Notes: a model not told the origin generated them from the sequence alone. Shown: positions 36,216 to 47,127, numbered from the stretch's first letter. The stretch is 64,000 bases of DNA from JAWKTT01 sp041398965 (GCA_041398965.1 JAWKTT010000011.1:1-64000); one strand, 5' to 3'. Numbers and translations are program-made.

Positions 36216-37016
36216 TTATTTTGAGGTTGCGTCCTTGCTGCCGAACTCAAGGAGGTCGATGAAGTTTTCGTCGAGGCCCGCCTTCACTCTTGCTGATCGT
36301 TGAAAGAGGTCGCCCCGGGCCTTGATGGGTCGGAGGGGCCAGTGGAGATGCGAGACGAAAGTCTCCCAGTCTGACGCCCCGGGAGGCTTGAGTTTTCGTA
36401 GCCAGTCGATGCCGAAACGGACATGTTCGATTTCGTCCCGGTGAATGACTCGCATCAAGGCGGCACTCCGTTCATCTCCGGCTGCTGAGAATGCGTCGGC
36501 AAATTCGCAAGTGTGGTCGAGATTCGCCCCCTCAAACACAAGTGGCAATCCGGCGAGGTAGTCGAGCGGACATTCGAACGACATTGCTTTCTTCCAGATG
36601 TAGCAATTGACTGGGAGATCTCCGAATTCGAGTCCCAACATGCGGGCTCGTTCGATGTGCATTCGTGTATGACGTTGCTCGTCCCCCATGATCTCGGCGA
36701 CACCAGTCCGAAAGCCAGCAGGTGCATCAGGGAAAGCAAGGAGAACCCAAGCCATCACTTCGAGTGCTTGGAGTTCGTGGTTCGCCATGATGTGATGGGC
36801 AATGGCCCGCTTGGCTGGATTCTTGAAACTCCCGAATGGTGGCATTGGCGGGGCGGTTCGAGGAGCCGCAAAGTGGAGCGACTCCGGTCGGCCAGGCAAT
36901 TCGGGACGAGATGCAGTGCCGGGGGAGATGTCCGTCCATGGAAGTTCGGCGGCCAGAAGCTTCTCGCTCAACGACGTCGAGAGCAACACGCGATTGGCAA
37001 ACTGTCGTATCTCCAT
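36216..37016 (-). CDS. DUF455 ferritin-like di-iron protein
   Basis: The 266-residue product matches the DUF455 family: HHIMANHELQALEVMAWVLLAFPDAP, MGDEQRHTRMHIERARMLG, CEFADAFSAAGDE and RVIHRDEIEHVRFGIDWL. The paired E and ExxH motifs (HELQALE, EQRH, EIEH) are the carboxylate-bridged di-iron ligands of ferritin-like four-helix bundles. Enzymatic activity in this family is uncharacterised. It is divergent from the sigma-54-type activator, sharing its upstream region. Confidence 0.9.
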   Translation of the reverse strand: MEIRQFANRVLLSTSLSEKLLAAELPWTDISPGTASRPELPGRPESLHFAAPRTAPPMPPFGSFKNPAKRAIAHHIMANHELQALEVMAWVLLAFPDAPAGFRTGVAEIMGDEQRHTRMHIERARMLGLEFGDLPVNCYIWKKAMSFECPLDYLAGLPLVFEGANLDHTCEFADAFSAAGDERSAALMRVIHRDEIEHVRFGIDWLRKLKPPGASDWETFVSHLHWPLRPIKARGDLFQRSARVKAGLDENFIDLLEFGSKDATSK

Positions 37017-37381
37017 GAGTCGCTCTGGGGTGATTCAAACTCTGGACGCGAGATGTCAAGAAAAGAAAGCTGTGAACGAGTCGGTTTGGCAGCCGAACTC
37101 GTTCACGAAACTCCCTCGTCGGCAAAATAGGTACAACCATCACAATCGGAAAAGTGCGACTCCGGTCCGTACCGGTTTCGTTAAAGTCTGTTCAAACTTC
37201 TTGCCTTCCGTAAATCCCGTAAAGGATAAAGGACTCTGAACAGTCTGCAATGCCATCCCGACGGAAGCTCCTGCATCTGGGTTGGAATGAATTGCCTGGT
37301 CCGAGTTGCCCCACTTACTCGGCAGACTGTGGTTGTACTTCGTTCAAGACTGCATCATTTCTGTCAGAAAGCGTGGGACCG
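37017..37381. other. Divergent promoter region
   Basis: About 365 bases separate the DUF455 gene from the activator. The activator's frame is open back to 37250, but the leader residues (PSRRKLLHLGWN...) are not receiver-like. No -24/-12 or -35/-10 boxes could be assigned. Confidence 0.4.
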
Positions 37382-38782
37382 ATGAAAGCTGCTCCGACAA
37401 TTGTTCTGTTTTCCAATCAGAAGGAACTGATTGCAGATTTGACCAGCCTGCTCGTTCCCGGCTCACGGTTTGAGGTCTGTCCGACACTCGAGAGTGTGCG
37501 TCATCTCATGGAGACATTGCACCCTCAGGTGTTCATCGCCGACCTGCGCGGCGTTCGGGACGGAGGGCACGCTGGTGATCGTCTGCTGGAAGACTTGCAG
37601 GTGGATTTCGATGCCACCGCACTCGTCATGCTGACAGACCGTGACTGCCCCGAGCCGCTGGAGCGTCGGGCCGCTTGCACGCCGATTCGTCACTTTCGGG
37701 GGGACTTTGATACGGACGAAGTGGCTATTGAGATTCGCCGAATGGCGGGCGTGATAAAGCCGATGTCCGATGCCCGCGATGCGACTTCTCAAACCGCAGC
37801 ACTCGAAGGGGTGACCCGCCGCTTTGAAACGAACTCGACACACCTCAAGCAGATGTTGGAAGACCTCGCAATCGCGGCTTCACACGATGTGACCATTCTA
37901 CTGATCGGCGAGACCGGATCCGGAAAAACGTTTCTTTCGAACCTGATCCACGAAGCGTCGCCACGACGACACGAGCCATTTATTCATGTCGCTTGCGGGG
38001 CGTTGCCTCGCGAGTTGATCGAGGGAGAGATGTTCGGCCACGTCAAAGGATCGTTCACCAGTGCTCACGCCGACAAAGAAGGAAAGTTTCTTGCGGCGGG
38101 TCGCGGGACTGTATTGCTTGACGAAATCGACGTACTCGGCCCTGAGCAACAGGTTAAGCTGCTGCGAGTCATTGAAACCGGCGAGTTCGAACCAGTCGGA
38201 TCGAACAAGACTCTTCGGTCGCAAGCCCGGTTGGTCGTCGCAAGCAATCTCGATTTGCAGCCCCTTGTTGAGACAGGACGATTCCGTCCCGACCTGTACT
38301 ACCGGTTGAACATGCTCAAATTCGACATCCCTCCGCTGCGAAAGAGGAAGGTCGATATCGTCCCTCTCGCACAGAAGTTTGTCTCAAAGTTTGTCGAGAA
38401 GCATGGGGTTAAGGTGGAGCGTATCGACGAATCACTATACGAGTCGCTCGTCGCCTATCCCTGGCCGGGGAACGTTCGCGAACTTGAGCATGTCATTCAA
38501 CGATCGGTCATTTATTGTCGTGACGGAGTCCTTTCAGCTCACAACCTCCCATCACATATCGTTGCTGGATATGCTGGGCCGACAAATGATCCGTCCGTTC
38601 GACTCGGCCATCACCCGACAACCGATCCCTCGCTCGGGCGGCAAATCGCCTTGACCGAACGTGAAATCATTGAACAGACCTTGTTCCGAAACAACTTCAG
38701 TCGGACGCAATCCGCCAAGGAACTCGGGATTAGTCGCGTGACGCTCTACAACAAGATGAAGAAGTACGAGATGTTGAAGTAA
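37382..38782 (+). CDS. Sigma-54-type AAA+ activator with degenerate receiver and altered GAFTGA loop
   Basis: The product has 466 residues from ATG 37382 (MKAAPTIVLFSNQKELI); a start at 37250 would add 44 unlike residues. An N-terminal receiver-like domain (about 1-120) keeps an Asp in FIADLRG but lacks the conserved Lys. The AAA+ domain has Walker A GETGSGKTFL, Walker B GTVLLDEID, and the sensor region RLVVASN, RPDLYYRLNML and NVRELEHVIQRS. The sigma-54-contacting loop reads GSFTSA instead of GAFTGA. A Fis-type DNA-binding helix closes the protein (NFSRTQSAKELGISRVTLYNKMKKY). Family members bind enhancer DNA and remodel sigma-54 polymerase. Confidence 0.9.
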   Translation: MKAAPTIVLFSNQKELIADLTSLLVPGSRFEVCPTLESVRHLMETLHPQVFIADLRGVRDGGHAGDRLLEDLQVDFDATALVMLTDRDCPEPLERRAACTPIRHFRGDFDTDEVAIEIRRMAGVIKPMSDARDATSQTAALEGVTRRFETNSTHLKQMLEDLAIAASHDVTILLIGETGSGKTFLSNLIHEASPRRHEPFIHVACGALPRELIEGEMFGHVKGSFTSAHADKEGKFLAAGRGTVLLDEIDVLGPEQQVKLLRVIETGEFEPVGSNKTLRSQARLVVASNLDLQPLVETGRFRPDLYYRLNMLKFDIPPLRKRKVDIVPLAQKFVSKFVEKHGVKVERIDESLYESLVAYPWPGNVRELEHVIQRSVIYCRDGVLSAHNLPSHIVAGYAGPTNDPSVRLGHHPTTDPSLGRQIALTEREIIEQTLFRNNFSRTQSAKELGISRVTLYNKMKKYEMLK

Positions 38783-39167
38783 CGCCCCTCCCGTGCGGCA
38801 TGTTGCAGACGATTTGTCGCGGGAAAATCCGTCAATGTCGTTCGCGTCTCGACTGTCACCCTGCCCGTCCCCCATCGTACGGTCTGGTGCGTCAGGAAGT
38901 CGCCAACCTCCTTCTAGGGTTGGGCAATCCCTCACGATCGGCTTCTCCAAGTCATCAACAGGCTGTTCAGGATTGCTGGCACCCGCCGATGAGTGAATTG
39001 CCTTTGTGCGAAGCATCATTGGCGTTGTGTGTCAATGTTTGGCGAATCGAACCGGGGCGACATCGGTTTTGTCGAGGGTTGCAAGTTGCGAGGAAGATGT
39101 GAGACGATACGTCGTCTGTTTTCTGCGTCGAGTTGTGTAACTCTCCTTTTCCTTGGGAATCCGAACT
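38783..39167. other. Intergenic stretch
   Basis: About 385 bases without a supported gene, RNA or repeat. Confidence 0.45.
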
Positions 39168-40133
39168 ATGTTGCTGTCATCGATCGTGCGTCCGTTGGCG
39201 CTTGCGGGTTGGTTCGCCTTAGGGGCATCCAGTCTCTGGGCCGCGGAGGTCTCTGAAGCTCGACACAAGGTCCTTGCTTCAGATAAAGGGCATCTAGTCC
39301 AGTACGATGCGGACGGTGAGGTCGAATGGTCGATTCAAGGTTTTGGGCCGGTCCATCGGATTCAACAACTTACAGATGGGCACCTGTTGACACAGAAGAA
39401 TTTTCAGCATCTGGTCGAGTTGGACGAAGAGCAATCGGTTGTCTGGGAATACAATTCCTCGAAGCAGAATGGGAACGACGGAAAGCGGGTTGAGGTTCAC
39501 GCTTTTCAACGGCTGGCTGATGGCAACACCATGATCGTCGAGAACGGCATCGGTCGGATCATCGAAGTCGATCGCGATGGAAAGATTGTCCATGAATTGA
39601 AATATCAGGTGAAACAACTCAACGCTCACCGCGATGTTCGACAGGGACGCAAGCTGGAGAACGGTCACTACTTGCTTTGCCATGAAGCAGACGGACGGGT
39701 GACCGAATACGCGAGCGATGGAAAGATCGTCTGGGACTACAACGTGCCGCTCTTCGATCGCGAACCAAAGCCCGGACATGGCCCAGAGGCTTGGGGAAAT
39801 CAGGTGTTCAACGCCCTGCGATTGAAGTCGGGAAACACTCTGATTGCGACCGGCAATGGTCATGCGGTGATCGAAGTGACCCCGGAGAAGGAGATCGTCT
39901 GGCAACTCCATCAGAATGATCTGGAAGGGATCACGCTGGCCTGGACGACAACGCTTGAGGTGCTGGAGAATGGAAACATCATTCTAGGGAATTGTCATGC
40001 GGGGCCAAAGAATCCGCAGTTGATCGAGGTGAACCTGAAGAAGGAAGTGGTCTGGACCTTCCGCGATTTCGAGGAACTCGGCGATTCGACGGCGGCTTCG
40101 GCGACGGTCGGTGGGGCGAATGTTCAGCGATAG
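39168..40133 (+). CDS. Secreted beta-propeller protein (PQQ-like repeats)
   Basis: The product has 321 residues from ATG 39168. A signal peptide (RPLALAGWFALGASSLWAAE) precedes six or so short blades with motifs GHLVQYDADGEVEWSI, NFQHLVELDEEQSVVWEY, GRIIEVDRDGKIVHEL and GRVTEYASDGKIVWDY, ending with IEVNLKKEVVWTFRD. The pattern DxxGxxVW is typical of secreted planctomycete propellers of unknown ligand. It is monocistronic by spacing and precedes the CLC channel on the same strand. Confidence 0.85.
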   Translation: MLLSSIVRPLALAGWFALGASSLWAAEVSEARHKVLASDKGHLVQYDADGEVEWSIQGFGPVHRIQQLTDGHLLTQKNFQHLVELDEEQSVVWEYNSSKQNGNDGKRVEVHAFQRLADGNTMIVENGIGRIIEVDRDGKIVHELKYQVKQLNAHRDVRQGRKLENGHYLLCHEADGRVTEYASDGKIVWDYNVPLFDREPKPGHGPEAWGNQVFNALRLKSGNTLIATGNGHAVIEVTPEKEIVWQLHQNDLEGITLAWTTTLEVLENGNIILGNCHAGPKNPQLIEVNLKKEVVWTFRDFEELGDSTAASATVGGANVQR

Positions 40134-40248
40134 GATTGTCGATTGTCAGACTGCGGCGGGTATCGGTGGCCATTGTCGCCCGGCATCTGTTATTGTTCTC
40201 CACACCTGTTCGTTTCTTGCCTGATCGCGTCTCACCCAAGCATTTGCA

Positions 40249-42132
40249 GTGCCCGCATTCAATAGTTTCTTGCGATCCCTCGACTGGAGAACGTCTGGGA
40301 AATGGACCCTTTTGTCCGTCGCGGTTGGAGTCATTGCGGGAATTGGCGCGGTGGTTTTCCAATTGGCAGGACAGACCATCAGCCATTACTTGCTGCATCA
40401 TTTCAGCGGGTTCACCCCCGGCGAAGCTGCGGGGGAAGAGTCACTTTTTGTCCATCCGAGTATTCCGATTTCCCCTTGGATGATCGTGGTGGTCATGGGA
40501 GTTGGGGGACTGTTGTCGGGTTGGATTGTCTACACGTTTGCTCCCGAAGCTGAGGGGCACGGGACGGATGCCGCCCTTGATGCGTTTCACAACAAGAGGG
40601 GTCGCATTCGAGGTCGAATCCCGATCATCAAGACAATCGCATCCGCGATCACGCTCGGGACTGGCGGGTCGGGGGGACGGGAAGGGCCGATCGCTCAGAT
40701 TGGTGCCGGCTTTGGCTCGTGGTTGGCCACGGTCTTGCGTTTGAGTGTCAGAGAACGTCGCATCCTCTTGGCTGCCGGAATGGGGGCTGGGGTTGGCGCG
40801 GTCTTTCGTGCGCCGCTGGCAGGAGCGTTGTTCGCCGCCGAGATTCTGTACAGCGAATCAGATCTCGAATCGGAAGTGATTATCCCCGCTGCGACCTCGT
40901 CGATTATTGGCTATAGCGTTTACCGAATGCTGATCCTTTGGATCACCCCAGGTCATGAGGAATATGGGCCACTATTCGGCAAGTTGCCAGACTACTCGTT
41001 TCACTCCCCTTTGGAGTTGTTGCCCTATGCCGCATTGGCGGGTGTCCTGGTTTTAGTCGGTGTGCTGTACATCAAAGTCTTCTATGGGACGCATCACCTC
41101 TTCGCAAAGATTCCGATGCCGCGCAAGCTAAAGCCGGCGCTGGGGGCAGTGCTAGCGGGACTGATTGGAGTGTTTCTCTATGAAGTGATATTTCCGAGTA
41201 ACCGGATGATACTTGCGGTACTGGCAACCGGTTATGGGACGCTTCAACAGGCGTTAACGAGCGCGGTCTCGGTGGGGCCGCTGATTCTGGTGGTTGTCGG
41301 ACTTGTAAAGATCCTCACGACTTCGCTGACCATCTCATCGGGTGGTTCGGGCGGTGTGTTCGGACCTTCAATGGTTATTGGTGGGTGCATCGGAGGAGCC
41401 GTCGGGCTTTGGTTCCATCAGTGGTTCCCCGGTCTTGTTCCGCATCCCGAGGCCTTTGCCATTGTTGGGATGGCGGGCTTCTTTTCGGGTTGTGCTCATG
41501 CTCCGTTTTCGACCATTATTATGGTCTCGGAAATGACTGGGAGTTACGAACTTCTGCTCCCGACGATGTGGGTTTCGACACTCTGTTTCCTGATGGGAAA
41601 ACGCTGGAAACTGTATCAGAAGCAGGTTCCCAGCCGTCTCGAATCTCCAGCTCATCGCGGCGACTTTCTGGTCGATGTCCTCGAAGGGATGCGGGTCGAA
41701 TCGGTTTACGAACATAGCCTCGACCGCATTCGACTCATCCCCGAATCGATGTCCCTCGACGAAATCGTGCATCTGCTGGCAGAGACCAAGCAGCATTACT
41801 TCCCGGTCGTGAATTCGGAGAAACGACTCATCGGCATCTTCACTGCCGATGACGTGCGTCACTACCTCTATAACGAAACGATCTGGAAGCTCGCCGTCGC
41901 CAGTGACGTGATGAGTTCACCGATTGTCTCCGTTACACCAGAAGACGACCTCAATACGGCCATGCGATGCTTCACTGCGATCGCGACCGACGAACTCCCT
42001 GTCGTCGACACCGAAACCCGTTCGATCTTGCTGGGAACCCTGCGACACAAAGAGACGATCGCGGCCTACAACTCGAAACTCGTGGAACACCAAAAGGTTC
42101 GCGACGACGAAGCGACAGCTGACACGCTTTAG
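40249..42132 (+). CDS. CLC family chloride channel/transporter with C-terminal CBS pair
   Basis: The product has 627 residues from GTG 40249. Residues about 18-440 form the CLC membrane domain, with GTGGSGGREGPIAQIGA (gating Glu in GREGP) and the selectivity motif GGVFGPSMVIGG. The first selectivity motif appears as GHGTD rather than GSGIP. Two CBS domains follow: YEHSLDRIRLIPESMSLDEI and MSSPIVSVTPEDDL, a cytosolic regulatory pair that can bind adenine nucleotides. Whether it is a channel or an H+/Cl- exchanger is not resolved. Confidence 0.93.
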   Translation: MPAFNSFLRSLDWRTSGKWTLLSVAVGVIAGIGAVVFQLAGQTISHYLLHHFSGFTPGEAAGEESLFVHPSIPISPWMIVVVMGVGGLLSGWIVYTFAPEAEGHGTDAALDAFHNKRGRIRGRIPIIKTIASAITLGTGGSGGREGPIAQIGAGFGSWLATVLRLSVRERRILLAAGMGAGVGAVFRAPLAGALFAAEILYSESDLESEVIIPAATSSIIGYSVYRMLILWITPGHEEYGPLFGKLPDYSFHSPLELLPYAALAGVLVLVGVLYIKVFYGTHHLFAKIPMPRKLKPALGAVLAGLIGVFLYEVIFPSNRMILAVLATGYGTLQQALTSAVSVGPLILVVVGLVKILTTSLTISSGGSGGVFGPSMVIGGCIGGAVGLWFHQWFPGLVPHPEAFAIVGMAGFFSGCAHAPFSTIIMVSEMTGSYELLLPTMWVSTLCFLMGKRWKLYQKQVPSRLESPAHRGDFLVDVLEGMRVESVYEHSLDRIRLIPESMSLDEIVHLLAETKQHYFPVVNSEKRLIGIFTADDVRHYLYNETIWKLAVASDVMSSPIVSVTPEDDLNTAMRCFTAIATDELPVVDTETRSILLGTLRHKETIAAYNSKLVEHQKVRDDEATADTL

Positions 42133-42363
42133 ATTTAATGTCCTATGGTGCGACCCGACGTCGCTCGGGATTGCGCAACCCATCTGGTTCGCTCCGAGAA
42201 TCGTCGGCACAGCACAAGCCGCCCGTCGTCCGCTGGCGCGGAAACGTCAGAGGACTGTTGTCGATGATTGTTGTCCACTCATCGGAGGGCTGGCGATTAT
42301 CCCTCAGGTCCACGCGGAGGAACGAACCTGACAGGTCCGCGACATCCCACCTCTGCGGAGCGA

Positions 42364-45300
42364 CTACGGGACAACTTCGGGTGTCGTGACCGTGGGTTGT
42401 GTCAGAAACAGGAGCAGGGAGTAGAGGTCCTGTTCGGAAATTGACTCCCCCAGTTTCTCCGGCATGAGGGACAATTCCGAGGTCTTTCGTAGCTCGATCT
42501 CTGACAGCAAGACCGAGAACTCTTTTCCCTTTTCATCCGCCAGAACGAGCGTCGCTCCCTCTTCTCGACGAACGAGACCTGTGACCACCTTACCGTCCGT
42601 CATGACGAGTGTCGAACTTCGAAAGGCGGCATCGACGTTGCGATTGGGGTCAATAAGGTCTTCCAGAATGCGAGCGAATCCGCGATGTCCCACGCCGTCT
42701 AATTGTGGGCCGATCTTCGCTCCTTCACCTCCAATCTGATGACACACAGCACAGGTCTTCTTAAAGACCTCCCGTCCTCGCATGAGGGCGAGTTCCCGTT
42801 TGTCGTCGGTCAGGTCTGACACATAGGAAGTTCTCCAGTTGGCAAAGCCCAATTGCCGAGCGGCCAGCAAATTCGCCACTTCTGCGCTAACCGGAGACAA
42901 TCCTTCGGTGAGCTTTGCAATCCGTTCGTTGACCTCTGGCAGACCGACAGCTTGTAGGCGGTCGCGAAGTTTTGCATCAAGCAGTAGTCTGCGCGAGGCA
43001 ACTCCTTGTTCGACCAACGAGAGCAGACTCGATGCACCGATTCGGCTTCCGGCAAGTTCATAGGCAAGGGCACCTTGTGCCGTCGCACTTCCCGCGCGGA
43101 GCGTCTGTTCGAGAAGCTTATCGATCGCAGGGATGTCGCCCGAAACGACCCCTTTCGTCAGTTGGTCAATCGAAGTGTCAGAGAGTGGGAAGGAAACACG
43201 ACTGCTCAGCATGGCCGCAATTCGGGGCTCGGGACTAAGGGAGTTGAGCGTACGCAGGCAGGCCATTCGGTCATTGATGGAAATCGACTTGTCCTTCAAA
43301 CGGGTGACGAGATGTTCCCGCATCGCAACGATCCGAAACTCGCTGACGAGTGCGAGTCCTTCTGTAAAGGGGTCAACGGGTTGTGGATTCAGGCTTTCTA
43401 AAGAGAATCGCCCCGCTCCAATCCACGCATACGAGCCCGATGAATTTCGGTCGATGATCTCGATGGACACCGGTTCGTCTGCGGAGACGGGTCGCTTCCA
43501 TTCGACTCGCTGTGCCACGTCGTTTCGTGGTGCGGCAACCTCCAACAGCGTCGCTCGACTGGAGTTGGCCACGAGTCGAACCACGTTCTTTCCATGAGCC
43601 GCTTGATCGGGAGCGCCATCATGCCCGACGACATAAAAGCTCAGTGTCTCGGGCATGCGGAACGGTTCTGATCGATAGACTCCCGTCCCGTTCTCCCCCC
43701 GTGGAAAACTACAGTAGAACTCGACGTTCTCGGCTCCGTCCGCCGTACGACGACGGTCGATACCGAAGCGACTCTCGACATCGCTCTTGCCATCAAGTGT
43801 CTCGTAATGCCAGCGGATACGAGACGTGACCGGTTGACTCAACAGGTCCACAGCGAGTCGTTCGGCCCAGGGTGAGAGTTCCCTCTCGCTCCCGTCCCCT
43901 CGCTGACGCATGCTGTTTTGCAACGCGCGAAGTAATGGCAGATCGACCTCTGTTGACTGGGCAATCTTATGCAGCACATGCTCCATACGATCTCTCGCCA
44001 CATAACGGACGGAGTATCCCGAGAGTGCGAGGCGTTGTTCGATATTCGGTTCGACAGCGAGCGAATCAGCCACCAGTTCGACCGCAGCAGCTCCCATACG
44101 ACGGACCCCGAGAGCGAGAGGGGCGAGCATCTTCCGTTCCCCCTCTGTCAATTGTGATGAGACCGTCCGCACGATCTCATCGTCGGCGAGGTGGTCACGC
44201 AACGACATCCTTAATGTGTGCCGAAGATGCGTGTCGCCAGCGGGGGAGTTGTTCAGCAACTGCAAGAGTGGCCGGACCTGCGACATCTCGGGATGACGTC
44301 CTATCGCATCCGCCGCAGCCCGTTGGACGATCGGCTGCGAATCATGCAGGAGTTTGAGCGTCGCCTCTCGTTGCGGCATCTGCCATGCGGGCATTTCTCC
44401 CAGGACTCGGGCAAGATGTGTGCGAACCATTGGAGAGGGATCGTCGACAAGTGTGTTGATCGGCAGTGACTCCGGACCGGCAAGACGCGACACGATCCAG
44501 AGTCCGTTTGCCCTTTGTTCTGGCGACGATTCGCCACGCAGTAATTCGAGAATCGCAGGAACTCCGGCCGTGCCGATGCGATCGACGTATTCGTTCGTCG
44601 CCAGTGTGCGGGTTGTGAAGTTGGCATCACCGAGACGTTCGATCAACTCGGCAGCCGAAAGGTTCTTCAAACTCGGAACTGCGATGACGGTTGTAGATGT
44701 CGTCGCGGTCGCGGTTAAGGAAGCATCCGTTGTCGAGGTGGCTCCCACATAGACAACGCGCCAGATTCGGCCCCGTTCCCGGTCGCGGCGCGGATGTTGG
44801 AGGGGGACTTCGTAGTGACCGATGACAGCATTATAGAAGTCGGCAATATAGAGCGCACCATCAGGTCCGAGTTTGACGTCGACGGGACGAAACCAGCCAT
44901 CATCACAGGTGATGAAGTCGGGCTGGGTACACAACCTTTGGTGTCGAACCGGTCCATTGCAACTTGTCACGATGCACCCGACCTGTCACCGGATTGTGAT
45001 GAACAGATTCTCCTGAAAATCGCTGGGGAATCGAGGGGCTGCGTACCAGGCGACGCCGCAAATGCCCGTCGAGCCATGATTGTGATCAATCATGTCGGGG
45101 GCGAAGCCAAGTCCATCATGCGGTTTTCCAAAACTCTGATAGTATCCCCCACGCAGCACGCAAGTGACCGGCATCGAGTGGCAGTCTGCGTTGTAAAGGT
45201 TGCCATACGGGTCAAAGGTCATGCCGAACGGGTTCACCTGCCCATGCGACCACTGCTCGATTCGGCTCCCATCTTCGCGAAACCTCAACGTGTTGCCCGA

Positions 45301-45954
45301 GTTGATCGTGACCCGGTGACCATCTTTGCCAACGACCGAGGAATCGTTGCGAAAACCATGACAGGCATAGATCCAACCATCGACCCAGCGGGTAAACGAG
45401 TTGGTCATCCCGTGCGTATCGACATTACCAAACGGGCCGTACAGCGATGTCGCCGATTCGGACTTGGTCTCGCCTTTGGCCTCGGTCAATCGCTGAATGT
45501 TTGGGATGGAGTAGACCAAGGCCCCATCAGGGAGAGGAACGATCCCAATGGGGATGTTCAGCCCCTCGACAAATCGAGACGCTTTCGCCGGTTTGCCATC
45601 GATCCCAATCCCCGAAAAGACCATCACCCAGTCTTGCGGGGGATGTGGTGATGGAGTGCCAAAACGGGGGTCGCGATCCTGAACATTCGGCCCCGCCGTC
45701 GGATACGGGTACTCGACGGAGGATGTCGCCCATAACCGACCCGCGGCATCGAAGTTGAGGTTCATCGGCTGCCCGATCGTCGGCTCAGACGCAACGAGTT
45801 GAATCTCGAAGCCGTCGGGAAGATGAAACTTCGCCCGTTGCTGCTCCGGAGTAAGCGGATCTGACTCAGCCACTAGCGGCTGCCCCTGTGCCGTCGATTG
45901 AGTCGCAATCACGACAAGAAGGGTCAACAGGAAACACCAGCAAAAACGGCTCAT
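42364..45954 (-). pseudogene. PVC-type HEAT-repeat, CxxCH haem protein interrupted by two compensating frameshifts
   Basis: The gene encodes about 1196 residues. It has a signal peptide (FLLTLLVVIATQSTAQGQ) and a sugar-dehydrogenase-like propeller with DGFEIQLVASEPTIGQPMNL, CHGFRNDSSVVG and FRPVDVKLGPDGALYIADF. HEAT repeats occupy the centre (about 380-560), and a c-type haem domain has CAVCHQIGGEGAKIGPQLDG near residue 1065. In frame a TGA (about 44983-44985) interrupts after NLFITIR. The expected linker NPVTGRVHRDKLQWTGSTPK is present but in another frame across roughly 44920-45000, and reading returns to the original frame afterwards. The lesion is therefore two compensating indels, either natural or sequencing artefacts. 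Confidence 0.82.
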
Positions 45955-46055
45955 GGGACACCATCAGAGTGACTGAAAGATGATTGAAAGTCCGTCGACT
46001 CATTATAGTTTCGCTTAGGACGAACGTATCGTAAGCAGAACCGATCAGAGTCGCC

Positions 46056-46268
46056 ATGCGCGTGAAGACTTCAGGACTTCAGAAGATCGCCATCGCCAGT
46101 TCCTGCGGCGCGATGTTTTTGCTGACTGGCTGTTCCCTGGCCGAGATCGCATCCGACGCACTGCTCATCAACAGCCATCCCAAGGCGATGAAGTACGAGC
46201 CTCCCCAAGCAGACCTTTACGATGGCAACCCCATCCCCGCCTACCGGACTCACGGCGGCGTCATCTGA
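46056..46268 (+). CDS. Small predicted lipoprotein
   Basis: This is a 70-residue product. A hydrophobic signal ends in the lipobox LLTGCSLAEI, so Cys26 would be lipidated by Lgt/LspA. The mature part is only about 45 residues (SDALLINSHPKAMKYEPPQA...). It lies in the spacer between the CxxCH gene and an anti-sigma-like gene. Its function is unknown, but the lipobox is good evidence that it is real. Confidence 0.6.
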   Translation: MRVKTSGLQKIAIASSCGAMFLLTGCSLAEIASDALLINSHPKAMKYEPPQADLYDGNPIPAYRTHGGVI

Positions 46269-46368
46269 AAGGCAGGAACGTCTCTTGGGCAACGAGAGAT
46301 GCCATGACCTGAAGCCCACTCGCACCGTTGCTAAAGGGAGGAAACGCTTCCCTCGCGCCTTGTGCGAG

Positions 46369-47127
46369 CTACATCGCCGCTTGTGGGGCAAGCCAACTCG
46401 TGAGGGTGCGGCTAAGGTCTTGGCGGACTGGCTCGAGCTTCTCGCCGATCCCTTCGACCCACTGACTCGCCCGGTTCGGCTCGTCAATCGAGCCGTCGTC
46501 GTCACCGGCCACGAGAAGGAAGGCGGCATCGGTCACAAACTCGGTTGCCGACTGAGCCGCCCGGGCGTATGACTCTCCGACCGGTGCAGCGACCAGCACC
46601 TCGATCGGCTCGACATCGTTCGGAGGGGGAACAGTGTTATCGGAAGGCATGTTGCTGTTCGCAGGATCGTTCTCCGGGATGGCGGGGTTGCGTTCTTCGA
46701 CGTTGACAACCGCCGGGCCAACCGGGTTTCCGCCGTTCTGCCAGAAACCCCATCCCAACCCGATGCTGAACATCACAATCGCCAAGACGGTCCGAGCACC
46801 ACGACTCATGCCCAGAGGCAAACGTGCGGAATGCCGGTGTGTGGTGCCTGACGACGATGAAGGGGAGAGCGGGCGGACCGTATCGAAACTTGATATCTCC
46901 CCGGTTGAGGCAGACAGTTGTTCCAGCACCCTCCCCGTCAATGAAACCTGTGGGACAGACCCCTTCCAAGCCTCAATCGCTCGTTCAAATCGAAGATGCT
47001 CTTCCCAGAGTCGACGACACGAATCGTTGGTACAGGTCTCCAGATGTACCGCGACCGACGGCGGCAATGGAGATCGACGTTCTCCCTGCGGCTGCTGCAA
47101 ACATGCTGAAAATTCCCGACAATTCAT
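46369..47127 (-). CDS. Membrane-anchored zinc-finger-type protein, possible anti-sigma factor
   Basis: The product has 252 residues from ATG 47127 (MNCREFSACLQQ). The N-terminal Cys/His pattern CREF...C...HLETCTNDSCRRLW resembles zinc-finger anti-sigma domains. One membrane helix (TVLAIVMFSIGLGWGFW) is at about 117-135. The following Pro/Asn/Asp-rich periplasmic linker leads to an uncharacterised C-terminal part. No sigma factor lies next to it, so the anti-sigma role is a guess from the zinc-finger. Confidence 0.7.
   Translation of the reverse strand: MNCREFSACLQQPQGERRSPLPPSVAVHLETCTNDSCRRLWEEHLRFERAIEAWKGSVPQVSLTGRVLEQLSASTGEISSFDTVRPLSPSSSSGTTHRHSARLPLGMSRGARTVLAIVMFSIGLGWGFWQNGGNPVGPAVVNVEERNPAIPENDPANSNMPSDNTVPPPNDVEPIEVLVAAPVGESYARAAQSATEFVTDAAFLLVAGDDDGSIDEPNRASQWVEGIGEKLEPVRQDLSRTLTSWLAPQAAM

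Noticed and set aside
44794..45651. 285-residue plus-strand frame
   Set aside because: It is antisense to the CxxCH protein, which has clear family motifs; the long frame is a composition effect.
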